Assembly: GCA_034509425.1 (NCBI GenBank)
Contig: JAVTVJ010000130.1
Location: forward strand, 3,527,501-3,591,500
Direction of reading: 5' to 3'
Length of the DNA stretch: 64,000 bases
DNA from: Eopsaltria australis
Lineage: Eukaryota > Chordata > Aves > Passeriformes > Petroicidae
Shown here in pieces: positions 22,561 through 34,200 of the stretch. Position numbers and translations under genes: made by a program. The notes beneath the pieces were generated by a model. The model was not told where the DNA came from, searched no databases, and worked only from the letters and a program-made list of their open reading frames with translations. Each line of letters begins with the position of its first letter. Positions within the stretch are counted from its first letter, which is position 1.

Positions 22561-25254
22561 AGAAGTACTTCCCAGCTACCCTAAGGAAGCACACACCAAC
22601 ATTCCAACTGGAGATTACAGCTAATGACAATAACAGCGCACAAATGAACCCTCCTTCACAGCGATTAGCTGGAGAACTAAAAAACCCCATTTATAAAGGG
22701 GCTGATGAGAGCCGAACCAATACAGCAGCGAACATCTATTAACCACAGAAACGAGAGAGAGCAAGGTCCAGATGAGATGCTCTTTTTATGCCGGGAGCTG
22801 GTTCATTTTACTTTCCCATTGTCAATCCCTAAAACGAAGAGGGTCCTTGGGTGTGCTGAGCATCCCTCATTGAAATTCAGTCACTGTTGCTCAGCCTTGA
22901 TTGAGTCACTTCATCTGAAGACTTCATTTTTGAGAATTCTAGGAATAAGCACCAGGCTCTGAGTTGGGAAACCTCAGTGTGAGAGACCAGCCCAGTATCA
23001 CCACAGGCTGAAACAATGCAGTGGCAAGGAGGAGAAACACTGAATGGTTTTATTTTAGGTGTACAGCAGGACTGGAATCCCAGGGATGCTTTCAGGGGAA
23101 TTGCTGCATCAGAGCTGGGTCGCTTTGTCCATCTTCAGACTCCTTCCAGGATTCCTAACATCAGAGAAGATCAATCAGATGTGCAGCTACAGATCTTCGC
23201 AGTTCCTGGGTAATACTCTGCACAATCAGAAACCCCTGTTTGGCTGAAGAGAAGGCAGAGCTTGGACTGTGCTGCCCAGCCCAGAACAGCCCTCAGGAGT
23301 TACACCTGTAAAATGCAAGTCTGGGATCTGGATTGCAGCCTTGGACTCCTCTATTAGTGTATTAAACACTTTAATCAAACAAGTTGTTCCATGCCTCCCA
23401 TGCCCCATTCCTCGCATTTCAAATATCAGAATAAATCAGTGATTCATATTTCAAAAGCATTATGAGATCTTTGCATACAGCGTGCTCCATAGCATTATTG
23501 TTACTTATAATTAACAGCAGGGTTGCTCCACTATTAATAACACTTAGCAGCAGTGCTTTTCATCTTCAAACCACTTTCTGAGCACTAATTAACTTCAGAC
23601 TTCTGTTGTTCAGAACCTCTTACTTGTTGTTCTGCTTCCCTCAGTTCCCTGTGTTACAGGGGCAACAGGGCTTCAGGCAACTTGATATTGAGTATTTAAC
23701 TTTAGAGGGTCACTTAATAACTTCCACAGTAAGAACTGGTTCCACCTTCACAAATATTCTCTGAGGTGTCTTTGTAAGACACGAGTGGACCCACACTGCC
23801 CTTTTTAATGGGAATTGTGCAGACTAAGAGGGGCACAAACAGCTTTTCCATGCTTTTCTCCCCTGCCTGAGCACTGCCCCTCTCTCCTTGCTGCAATGTG
23901 GAATTACCAGAGACTGATGAGGGGTGCTTGGGAACCCCCAAAACAGCTCAGTGCCTGGTGCAATGGGAACAGAGATGAAAAATGCATTCTTTTCACTCTG
24001 CACTTTATCTCACCCAGAATTTAATTCCAGCAGCAACATCTCAGGGCAGCTGGTCCCATTTTTTTTCTTCGTTAGTCATTTCTCAGGTATACAAAATGTG
24101 GCACACAGCCCATTTTTAGTGAAGGATTTCTTACTCAGTAATGTATTTTCTGTCCTGGAATCTGCAAGACAAGGCAGCATAGGACACCCCTTGATCCTTC
24201 ACGAGGAGCTGCTCAGCAGGGAGCAGCAGGACCCTGCTTTAGCTCCTCTCCTGCCAGGTGAGTCAGAGAATCCCACCCAATTTATCTGCTTTGGGTGCAA
24301 TCAGCATTTATCAGGGACACACTGGCCCCTCAGAGCAAAGGATGCTTTCAGCTTTGGAAGAGAAACTGAGACAAAAGGGGTTGGAGAGGGAAAATGAATC
24401 TATAGGAACGTAATGGGGGAAAAAATTACAAGAATGAATCAACAATATCAAAGAAATGTGGATCCTTACCAAATCATTCCTACCAAATCAGTGCAGGATT
24501 TGGACCAGTTATTTATTGAAGGGATTCTGATTCATTTTTATTTACTTTCCTAATCAGTCAGCATCAAACACAGATCAACACAAACCCTATTTATTAGGCT
24601 CAACTTTAAAAACTGCCACCTCCCTACAAGATTCTTTTGCATCCCTCCCATCCTGCCTTTGCATGTGCTCTACCAAGAGTACAAGAAAAGCAATGGACAA
24701 CAACAAGCTGCAATGACAACTTCCCCCACAGATGTTCCTGTGCCCTCTGGAGTGGACACTGTGCACGTTGCTTTTCTTGCACATTTTCACCACGAAATGG
24801 GGATTGGCATCACCAAGTTTGCACATTTTCACAAAGGGAGTGCATTAGCTCACTATGAGGCATGGCTTCAGCTCATGGAATTTTATCTCACCCATCATAC
24901 TAAAAGCACAGTTATTTATTCCAGGGCTTCCATTTTTATTTTAATGAAAAATCTATAATAGCAAAAACCCCCAATCAGTGAAACCATCCATGCTTTTACG
25001 TGATCATAAGAGGGCACTTCAAGGGGTACACTAATTATGCCTTCTCGGCATATATTTGGCCCTGGAGGTAACAATAACATAAATTCTTCATTGTGCTCTA
25101 ATTTAACATCCAAAGATTAGCATATTCCACCCCTTTTATAAATTACAGAGTTTCCAGCACACTCTGCATTTAAAATCCAGACATGGAATGTATATATTGT
25201 TGATTTGAAACAAGAAAAGGCTGTTTGCAAACTGGAAAAGCACTGGACTAATGT
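22561..25254. other. Unique noncoding DNA
   Basis: No gene or repeat is recognised. The 23.44-23.62 kb part is rich in ATTAAT-type motifs and could belong to a conserved element. A 157-codon frame at 23924-24397 has no domain similarity. Confidence 0.6.
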
Positions 25255-25317
25255 CCAGTGGAATCAATGTCCACTGTGGGCCCTTCCAGCCTTTCCCACT
25301 CTGTGATTCTGTGAAAC
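25255..25317 (+). mobile_element. Possible CR1 3' terminus, highly degenerate
   Basis: GGGCCCTTCCAGCC followed by CACTCTGTGATTCTGTGA has the order and spacing of the CR1 end. Upstream homology is too weak to extend with confidence. Confidence 0.55.
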
Positions 25318-26274
25318 AAATCACGTAACCAGCTGCTGGAGTAACAGCAAACACCCAGACTAGTGCACCATATAATTCAATTGATTGCCCTGAGAAACAA
25401 TAATATAGTTATAATACTTCTACTGGCTTGATCCCCAGGGGAGCAAATTTACTCCAGTCTCCCTAACTGGTTGATAACATATTTAAATGCCAGTCAGTCA
25501 CTAATCCGTTGCTGCTCCATCCTCTGAGAGCTGCTTTATTGAACACTGTAATTGCCTGGATGTTGTTTTTCATTTCTGTAGCTGTTGCTGTTAATTAAAT
25601 ATTTCATAGAAAGCTCTCTCTGACATTTCTTACTGCATTCTTGAATATCTGATAAGATATACAGGCTGAATATTTGTACCTGCTGCTCTCTGCTGATACT
25701 CTTGTCCTAGATTCAAACCCCCAAAACACTAAAGAAATGACACACTTTTAGTGAAATTAGGACTCACACTGTTAAAGGGCTGAGGGGAGCAGAATGAAAT
25801 AGAGGCATATGCCGTGTCTGTTGGATCACAGATGTCAGCCAAAGCAGGATGTACATCTGGACTGCAGGATTTACCTTCCTCCTCCCTGTAAATGTGGCCG
25901 ATGTGGGCACTGCATCAGTGGCAGGATTGATTTTCTGGAGTCAAACCTCAGCAGCAAATGTCAGCCTTGGCATTCTTAAAACAAAAATATCTTGGAGGAA
26001 GGTAAGGCTCAGAATTAGTTGACTTTACAAGAGAAAGGCAGCATGAAGAGGCATTCTGGCAGCTCCTGAGGATGGCAGGTGGGTTCCCTATTAACTGGGG
26101 GGACAGATCCAGTGGAATAGATGGACTAATAATTTCAGGCTGAGTTGGGGATCTCAAAACACCCAGAAATTCTCCAGCACCTGAGCCACAATGCTGTTGT
26201 TTTCACACTGCACTCTAATGGCTGCTACCTCCCAAATTAATGAGACTGTTAATGAAAAAAAAACCACTGCTAAT
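25318..26274. other. Unique noncoding DNA
   Basis: No gene is seen. At 25645-25660 ATATCT-GATA-AGATAT forms another small GATA-containing inverted repeat. The 25.46-25.65 kb part is AT-rich, with TTAATTAAAT, and could be a conserved element. Confidence 0.6.
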
Positions 26275-27050
26275 GCTCTCAATTAACTTGTCCAAAGGGG
26301 TCTGACAAGCAAGTCTGGAGCAGTAACAAAGTATGAGGGGTTTGCTTGGCAAAGGCTTGGTAGTGGTGGGGCTGCACAGGTGGCTTCTGTGAGAAGCTGT
26401 CAGAGGTTTCCCTGATGTCCAAGAGAGCCAATTCCAGCAGGATCCAGGATGGACCCACCACTGTCCATGGATGAGTCCATCAGTGACAGTGGGAGTGCAT
26501 CTGGAATAATGTGGTAAAGAAGGGGGAATGTTGCTGTGCAAGAGCAATTGCAGCTGAGATGAGGAGTGAGGACATGAGAGAAACAGCCCTGCAGAGCCCA
26601 GATCAGTGGGGAAGGAGGGGCAGGAGATTCCCCAGCAGCCCATAGGGAAGATCATGGAGAGGCAGGATGTTACCTGGCAGCCCATGGAGCTCCATGGTGG
26701 AGCTGAGATCCACCTGCATCCCATGGGGAACCCCTCATCAGAGCAGGGGGATGCCCAAAGGAGGCTGTGACCCCATGGGGCAGGCTCCTGGTAGGAGAGA
26801 TGTGGTCCCATGGAGAGAGAAGCCCACGCTGGAGCAGGTTTGGGCAGGACTTGTGACCCTGAGGGGATGCACACTGAAGCATCTGATCCTGAAGGACTGC
26901 AGCCTCTGGAAGGACCTACACTGGAGAAGTTCAGGAAGAACTGAAGCCCCAGGGAAGGACCCACACTGGAGAAGTTCATGGAGGACCCCACATTGGAGCA
27001 GGGAAGAGTGTGAGGAGTCTCCCACCCAAGAAGGAAGGAGGTATTTCCAT
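26275..27050 (+). mobile_element. Avian ERVL-class LTR fragment (5' and middle part, 3' part missing)
   Basis: The order of landmarks follows a common avian ERVL-type LTR family as I remember it: TTGTCCAAAGGGGTCTGA, GCAAGTCTGGAGCA, CTTCTGTGAGAAGCTG, GACCCACCACTGTCCATG, GAGGAGTGAGGACATGAGAG, GAAACAGCCCTGCAGAGCCC, then degenerate tandem units and GGGAAGAGTGTGAGGAGTC. The R/U5 part with its polyadenylation signal is absent; similarity stops near 27050. No gag, pol or env sequence adjoins it, so it is a decayed solo-LTR-like remnant. The exact repeat-database name is not asserted. The long open frame on its minus strand (26215-27117) is a by-product of composition. Confidence 0.8.
26690..27005 (+). 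repeat. Degenerate tandem units within the LTR
   Basis: Units of roughly 30-45 bp recur with the pattern 'GACC(C/T)ACACTGGAG(A/C)AG ... GACTG(C/T)AGCCYBTGG'. Clear examples start near 26820, 26885, 26920, 26955 and 26985. This internal repetition is a property of the LTR family and not a separate satellite. Confidence 0.75.
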
Positions 27051-27094
27051 GCCAGGCATTTCCACAGTGCATATGCACAGGAAGGGTGTGTATG

Positions 27095-27119
27095 CACACA
27101 CGCACACACACACACACAC
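27095..27119. repeat. (CA)n microsatellite
   Basis: A CA run of about 25 bp with one CG interruption, just downstream of the LTR fragment. Confidence 0.95.
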
Positions 27120-30100
27120 CTGCTGATCCTAAATATCTGGATTAGTTAAGCATTTAACTAACACGATTTTAAATTGCTGTTCAGATGTTCTAAATGTTTA
27201 AATAATCATGATGAAATCCCAGCACCACTAAAGTGTTTGACAAAGCCTCTATTAAGTTCAGGGAACGCAACATTTTATTGGATTTTCTATTCTTAATTTG
27301 TTTAATGCCACCAGTATGATTAGTGAGCCCTCACATTTAGAAACTAAGATGCTGCATGGACCATCTAAGGAACAGTCCCTTGGGAGCTGTTTATTGCCAG
27401 CTCCTGGATGTCCTCTTAGCAAATAGAAAATTGGTGTATGCCAGAAGTCCCAGAACACTGGATGCTGGGATGCCAACAGCTCCATGCAGACAATATAGAA
27501 GTTATGTTGTAGAAAGTTCATGTAAGGAATAAAGGTGTTTCTGGGATGTTATTCTGGAAAGCTTTGTATGTAAATCCTTCACAGCCCATCTGCTGAAACC
27601 TTGCTCTTTACACACACCAACTTTGTCTTGAGGCTGGTATGTGGATCTGCTGCTCCAGGGCTTTCACATGGTCTAGTTGCACTGGTATTCCTGCAGATGA
27701 TTTATTCTCCAAGAAGCCTCCTAGATGCCACTTCCACAGCATCCCTCTTTCTTTAACGTGGTCTGCTCCAAAACTATTCCTCTTTCAAAACCAACCCTCT
27801 TCATCCCACTGTCCTGCCCCATGAGATTTCAAAAGCTGGTGGCTCACTCCTCACTGAAAATGGGCAAGAACTGCAGCACATGAGCACACAGAAGCCAGGA
27901 AGCGTCTGGGCACCGGGACACTGAGCTTTTTCCCTGAAAACTGAAACCAAGCTGAATTTGAACTTCAGTTCTACTGCAGGTTAAAAGCTTGCACAAGCCA
28001 CATCTGCTCAGCTGACAAGAGGTCACTTGATCATTAGAGCAAGCTCAAGACATATCTGAGCATTTTGGGAAACTCTCAGCTGCCTCTTGCTCTACATTTG
28101 TCAACAAGGGGACCAGGGAAACAGTGATGCATCCCACCACTCTACTCATAGCACAGTGTTTCATTCTAGGTTCTATCAGAATGGCATTTTATCTCTTTGC
28201 CTTAGTGATACCATCTTTGCTGAAACCAAATATGAAAAATGGGTTTTTCTTTTGTCCTAACTTTGCAAGCTCTTCAACTTCCAGTTATTTATTAATTTAA
28301 TAAAATAATGTGCCTGTCCTCTGCTCTAATTTACACCACATGCTCTCTGCTGTGTAATTCTGTTAGCCGGAGATAACTGCAAATGAAATAACCCATAGGA
28401 AATAAAGCTGCATTGCATGGCCTGAAGAGCTCTTGCTTCACCTGCCTTGGAGAGATCACAGTACCAAAATTCAGTTTGGTGTTGTGTCTTAAAGTCTGCT
28501 TTCATTTGCAAGGAAAATTCCACTCCTGAAAATCTGCAGGGAACCCTCCCATGGGAAAGAGCTTGTTTCCCTAAGGGGATCCATGGGGACAAACATCAGA
28601 GCAACAATTAGGAGACCTGGCCTCCTTCCATGTGTGAGAAATGAGCAGAGGAAGGGAATGTGGCTGGGCAGCACTTTCTGTGCTCTGTTGGAGCTTTGTC
28701 TCAGATCAGAAGTGCCTTTAGGAGGGGGTGAGATTTTGGATCAAGAGAGGCTGACAGGACAGAGAAGGCAGTGCCCACATTGCTGCTCCCACCCTGGCAC
28801 AAGCATCCCTGCAGCTCTCTAGGGAGATGAGCAAGGCACCACTGCATCCACCACGGCTTGGGCTTGGTGTATTTATCACTCTGCAGGCTCCCATCAGCTC
28901 CTGCTGGCATCCCCTTATTCCTGCCTAGTTAAGGAAGGATTCAGTGGAGCATTCTTTCAAAAAAGAAATGTTCTCCTTTCCTGCACTGCAGGTGACAATG
29001 CCCTGGTGTCTCCCAGCGCTGCAGGAGATGACTTGGAGGCTTTTCAACAGTCAGGAATCCTTCTGGAGAGACCCTTTTGAGTTTCCCTGCCCGAGTTTAA
29101 CCTGCCATGTCCCTAATATGATTAAGACTCTCAGTTCCCTGCCAGAGTGACAGCATGAGACAAGTGGGACTTGGCAATGATGTAGGAGGATGCGGGGTGG
29201 TAAAATCAGGGAGCGTACGACCAAAGTATCAGGGTCCTTTGCATCCAAAGGAGCAGCATTTCCATTTCCCAGTGACCACTGCGGAGCATTCTGACAGCTC
29301 CAAACTGCCAGATAATGACAGATTTGTTACAGACCTCTGGGCCAAGAATTAAGGGGAGTTATATTCTGTTCTTTCTATTTAAAAAGTGAGTGATCACACA
29401 GACAAGCAAGCAGAAAATTCAGTGGAAAGAACACACATATCAAAGAAGGAGGTATTCACACGCTCACAGGAGCAATATGCAGGGATTCTTAAACTACAGA
29501 TTTCTTTCTGTAACATAAAAAAACCCCAACGAAGACAAAGAATTTAACCATATTTTGAGGCTGGCAAGTATTCTTAAGCCTTCTGAAAGCTTTCTGGGCT
29601 GGATCTGCCAGCTTAAATGATAGGGTGATTTTAAAGCCACATTATTTCAAGCAGTCTTCCTCCCCACTCCCAAAATCTGAAATGCACCTAGATATGGACC
29701 AGAATTTGTATTAAACATTTGAATCTGTTTCAACCAATAAAAGAGCCCGTGATCTAAACCAGTAAAGATTCCTAGATTAATATTTCAAACTTTTAAACAT
29801 GAAATGAATTTCCAAGGTTCCTTTGAGTAAATACTAAAAATCATTCCTCCAGCATTTTCATTTTGGTAAGAAATGAGAATATGTTTCCTTTAGGATTAAA
29901 TAAAAATTATTTTAAAATAAATAACAGAATAATTGAACAACTGGTTGAGGTATTGACCCTGTAAGAACAAATTCATCACCAACCAGGTCAAAAGTGGTTT
30001 TTTTCTCAATTCTTCCAACAACTTGAATACTTCAGGAAGGAGACAGAGGGTCTCCCTTCCCTGTCCCAATCTGGCACCAGTGTCCAGAAGCCACTGAGTG

Positions 30101-30129
30101 ACACGTGTTTGTGCATTAACCTCAGTGGC
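27120..30129. other. Unique noncoding DNA
   Basis: No gene, RNA gene or interspersed repeat is recognised. At 28980-29000 there is a good pyrimidine-rich CTGCAG acceptor-like sequence, but neither following frame resembles a protein. Confidence 0.6.
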
Positions 30130-30320
30130 TGAGAGGCCAGTTTTCTACAAATACTCAAATCTGGTAATTATCATCATAACGACTCAGTATTGTCCTTGAT
30201 TTGTGTTTTAATCTCCGTAATTAAAGTGTCTAGCTGCCACATCAACAGACGCTATAGAACCATGTCTGCTGTGTAATCATAATATTAATTAAAACCACAA
30301 AGTGGCTGCACAATGAGGAA
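30130..30320. promoter_or_regulatory. Candidate conserved noncoding element, homeodomain-motif rich
   Basis: Within 190 bp there are GGTAATTATCATC, TTTTAATCTCCGTAATTAAAG and ATATTAATTAAAACC, several TAATTA/TAATTR cores, and ordinary complexity elsewhere. This clustering resembles developmental enhancers. It is inference from motif density only. Confidence 0.3.
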
Positions 30321-31273
30321 AGCACTAGATGGGATAGGAGATCAGAGGCTTTAAAAACATCCTTTGGAGAAGCTTTCAGTCCAGTGTGTCTCAGCCAAGG
30401 AGCAGATGCTGTCCTGCTATCCCAGAGTTTGGAGGGGCTCATTCCAGCTCCCTGTGGATGTGTTTGCATCCCAAATAATCAGCAGACTGGCCCCTTGTGG
30501 ACGCTTTCAGCAAAGGAAGGAAAATCCAAACAATACCTAAAATTAGTAAATCCTCTCACCCTGAGAGAGGGAGCCCTTTCAGAGATTAAGGCATTTCTGC
30601 TGCCCACGATAAATGCTGTCTGCTTGCAGGCACCTCCTCTAGGACACAGCACCCTCCTCAAAGATCCTGCAAAACTGAAATCAGCCTGATTATTCCCAAA
30701 AAAGGAGCATATTCCCCAAACTCCAAGATGCCTTTGTCACTCCAGCTCTCTACTACACAACATGCCCTATTCCCTTCAGACTCTCCAGGTCTGTAGCTCC
30801 CAGCACCCTGAGGGACAGGCTCTCTCTGTGCTACCAGAACTGCCACAATCAGGGGACATTCCCCTACCCAACTCAACTGATGGGGTGCATGGGTGTGCAC
30901 CTTAGGGTGTGTGCACACAACCTGGGCTGTGACCCCAAGAGTGTCTCTTCCCCACTCTTTTTTGGGCATGAAATAACCGAAACCTATTAAAAGAGAAATC
31001 AAGGCTGAGACCCCATCCAAAAGAAACACTGTGAGAGCAGGGAAGCAGGTGAGTACAGGGGGAAGGTTCAATAAAGCCCCTTTTATTTTCTAATCAGCAG
31101 CAACTACAGGGGAGAAACCAGCTGTGAACCTGTCAGATGTGCTGATGATACACAACGATGGGGGACAGTCAATACAGGGCCAGGCAGCAAAGGAACTTCA
31201 AAGGGAAACCACACTCGCCGTGTAATTGGAGTGAAACATGGCAGAGAAAAGGGAAGAGGGAAGGATGCCTGCT

Positions 31274-31302
31274 GGGGAGACCTGGGGCTGTGGGGAGGGG
31301 GG
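31274..31302 (+). other. G-quadruplex-forming motif
   Basis: Four G runs (GGGG at 31274-31277, 31284-31287 and 31292-31295, and GGGGGG at 31297-31302) are separated by loops of 6, 4 and 1 nt, which fits the canonical G4 rule. No promoter is evident around it. Confidence 0.65.
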
Positions 31303-31877
31303 TGTTTGGTTTTGCTTCAAGTAGTAAAAGGGAAGGTTTCAAGTCTCAGCATATTAATTCCTGGCTCGATCAGATCTGGTTTTCAAGGCCATCTCTGACC
31401 CAGTGGTTTGTCCCTCTTACAGCAAAATTTACTGCAAAGATTGAGCCTGAACATAAGTAACCTATATAATGGTCATCTCTCTGACAGGAGCTGTAGTTTG
31501 TAACACAGCTGGATGCCCGTGTTGATTTTCGTTTTCCACGATCCTCAGAAATAGAGGTAAATGATGCTGAAGCTTTGTCTGACTTGGAAAGAGCTGGCCA
31601 AAAGTGTGGGAGTGACAACAGCTTTTATCAAACTTACTGAGCTTGTTTATCATGAAAATAAAGCTGATACAGCCCAGAGGTGGATGGTTGCATTTCAGTT
31701 AGATTCCTACACCCCTGGGAGAAAGGGGGCTGGCAGGGTCACTGGGGATCTGCTCTCCAAGGCTGCAAAAGCACAGGCAGAAGACTTGAACCAAGGCCCA
31801 GGAACTTGAGATGGATCTGTGGCACTGTGGTGAAGCAACTCATGGAAATAATCAGAGCTTGCAGAATGAGGAATGAG

Positions 31878-31895
31878 CTGCTGCTGCTGCTGCTG
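31878..31895. repeat. (CTG)6 trinucleotide run
   Basis: Six uninterrupted CTG units in noncoding DNA. Confidence 0.95.
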
Positions 31896-33599
31896 GGACA
31901 GATCAGCTGGCATGACAGGGGCCTGCACAAAGTTGATCTCATGAGGAACTCAAAGTGCCCTTTACACATCCTATTCATTTTCAAATCCTGTTTCTATGGT
32001 ATGGAAGTAGTGGAACTCAAGGCATCACCTGATTGCTCTTCTGCCAGCCAGTAGATAACTCAGTATCTTCTCTTGGCTCTTTTATTACCACAACCCCTGG
32101 GTTTTAGTGCTGTTTCTTCTGGTTGACCCCAAAACACAGTCCCAGATCATCCCAGTGCTGTAATTCTTTAATTTGGTGCATCAATCCCTTGGAAATCCCC
32201 ACTTTGCACAGCATATTTCTGCCAGTGCTGGGCACTTCCAAGTTTTGGGAAGGGGCCTATGGTTATTTCAGCTTTTAATTAAAAAATGGCAATGGTGGTG
32301 GCTGGCACCTCATGCTACAAGTGTAGGAGGGTTCAGTGCCACCCCTGACCCTCCCCATGGATGAGAAATACTCTGCAGCTCAGTGGAGTGTGAGGAGCTG
32401 AGCAGCAGGAGGGCTGGCACGCATCCTGATCAAGACAAACTGCAGAAATAGCATTTGCTCACAAGGAGGAACCAAAATAGATCCTGGATCCTGTCCTCAA
32501 CTGGATCCAGACCCGCCTACGACAGCGCAATCAAAAACCAAGGTAGGTTTTAAATGAAATCTGCAGCTCACAGTTCTCCCCCCTCCACACACAATTACAT
32601 TTATCACTCTATCCTACACGTGCACAAAAAGCAACACCACTCACTCCCCTTTCTCTTTCCTCTCCTTTGACCTTTCCTCTAGCTTCTCTTCTCAGCAACC
32701 TTTTTCCAGCCAAGGAGCATGTAAGCAGCACACAGCACTTGCTAAAAGTGGTTTTACTTTGTCAGCAGATAAAAAATATCTCTCTTTTTCTGATGGTTGT
32801 TTGGAGTAGTCTGTTACCCTTTGAGTGACCTGGTTTTCCCACAGAAAGCAGAAGACCTAAGAGATCAACGGGGAGAAGAGATGAAGTCTCTTGTTAACCG
32901 CTAAAGAGAAAATATGGAGGGTCCTAAAGGGAAACTGGATTTGACACTGAAAACTGTGAACAAGACAGGTGTGGTCCAGAAAAAACAGCTTGACATCCAT
33001 AACCTGGAGGTGCAGTAGCCTTTGGTCCTGAGAGGAAAGACTTTGGGGAAAGAGAACCACAACTATGGTCGCTGTCACCTCCTAGAAGCCAGAAAAAACA
33101 CCGAGACTGCATTCAGCACTGCACGTCACGGATGCATCTGTCAAGCTGGACGGTTTCCAGTCCTGTTTTCCATCTGGATTCAGGCTGGTGATATTCAGGG
33201 AAGCTACCTGGGAAACACAGACCATGCCCAAACCTTCCAGCACTGCCCAGCAGCGCGTCCTGCTTGGGGCTCGGGCAGGCGCTCTGTCCCTCTGCCAGGA
33301 CAGGGGACAGCAGGGACAGGTTTCTCTCAGTGCACTGCTCAAAGCTGGGGTACAGGCTCCAGAAGGACAAGCAGCTCCCTGAGAGTAACTGCACTGCAGC
33401 AGGAGAACGTGAGAGTTCTTGGCATGAAGCAGATCCGGGTTTACTCTAGAGTAGGAATCAAAGATGTCACTGTGACTGAGCGTGGGCTGCTGTTGCTGCT
33501 CTCTGTCATTCACGTTTCACATGCAGCTTTTTCAACAAGCCATCTACTCATCTCTGAGTAGTTTACTACCCTTTCCACACATTTGTTTCCTGAGTGTCC

Positions 33600-34200
33600 A
33601 GGCCAGGTTTCAGCAATCCCTTCCATTTGCACTGACAATTTAATCACCTTGCACTGATTTGTCATAAGTGATCACTGAGTGCTGCTAACGATGCTCTCAT
33701 TGATTGCTTTGAATGGAACAATTGACAGTGACTGAAGGTCAGGCTGACACGGCCAAGATGAAACATCAGTAGAACTATACAGGGGGTTTTTATTTCTATA
33801 CATGTACTATAAATTATTTTGAAGGTGATTCATATGAGCTTACAATGGAGTCTAAAAGCATAATTGTCTTTCATTACTATGCAAATTATGCAAAAAAATC
33901 ATCTAAGATCAAGTCCTATTGATGATATACTGCTTTATCTTCTTTCTCCTCTGACAATTCACATCTGCAGCCTACAGAAGTCAGATTATTATCTATACCA
34001 TTATTAACTTCATTTACTTTTCAAGGTGGTGGTTGTGGCTTTTTCTTAGAGCAGCTATTTTGACACACAGTACTTAGAAACTGTGGAATTCAAAGCCAAA
34101 AGACAACAATTACTTCAACTGTCTTCACACACTTCCAAGGCAGTGTTTAAACTTCCCAAGTCTGATGGATAACTAATATAATTACACTAAACTTGGAAAG
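33600..34200. promoter_or_regulatory. Candidate conserved noncoding block with paired octamer-like sites
   Basis: CATTACTATGCAAATTATGC at 33872-33891 joins a perfect ATGCAAAT octamer (33879-33886) to a second ATGCAAA-like core just downstream, as in POU or POU/homeodomain sites. Nearby are CATTGATTGCTTTGAATGG (about 33697) with SOX/TCF-like cores, TATTGATGATATACTGC and CCATTATTAACTTCATTTAC. The block is AT-rich and non-repetitive. Conservation is untested. Confidence 0.35.

Larger units (their letters stand above)
30321..33599. other. Unique noncoding DNA with a G-quadruplex motif and a (CTG)6 run
   Basis: No gene is supported. Frames of 137 codons (30658-31071 minus) and 179 codons (33022-33561 plus) were examined and have no recognisable domains. 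Pyrimidine-rich sequence occurs at 32575-32705. Confidence 0.6.

Noticed and set aside
26215..27117. 300-codon minus-strand open frame as a gene
   Set aside because: It runs antisense through an ERVL-type LTR; the CVC-rich start comes from the CA microsatellite and no domain is recognised.
28980..29080. Acceptor-like pyrimidine tract with CTGCAG before an open stretch
   Set aside because: Neither following frame resembles a protein and no matching donor is evident.
33022..33561. 179-codon plus-strand frame
   Set aside because: No domain or homologue is recognised; an overlapping 143-codon frame on the other strand suggests composition effects.
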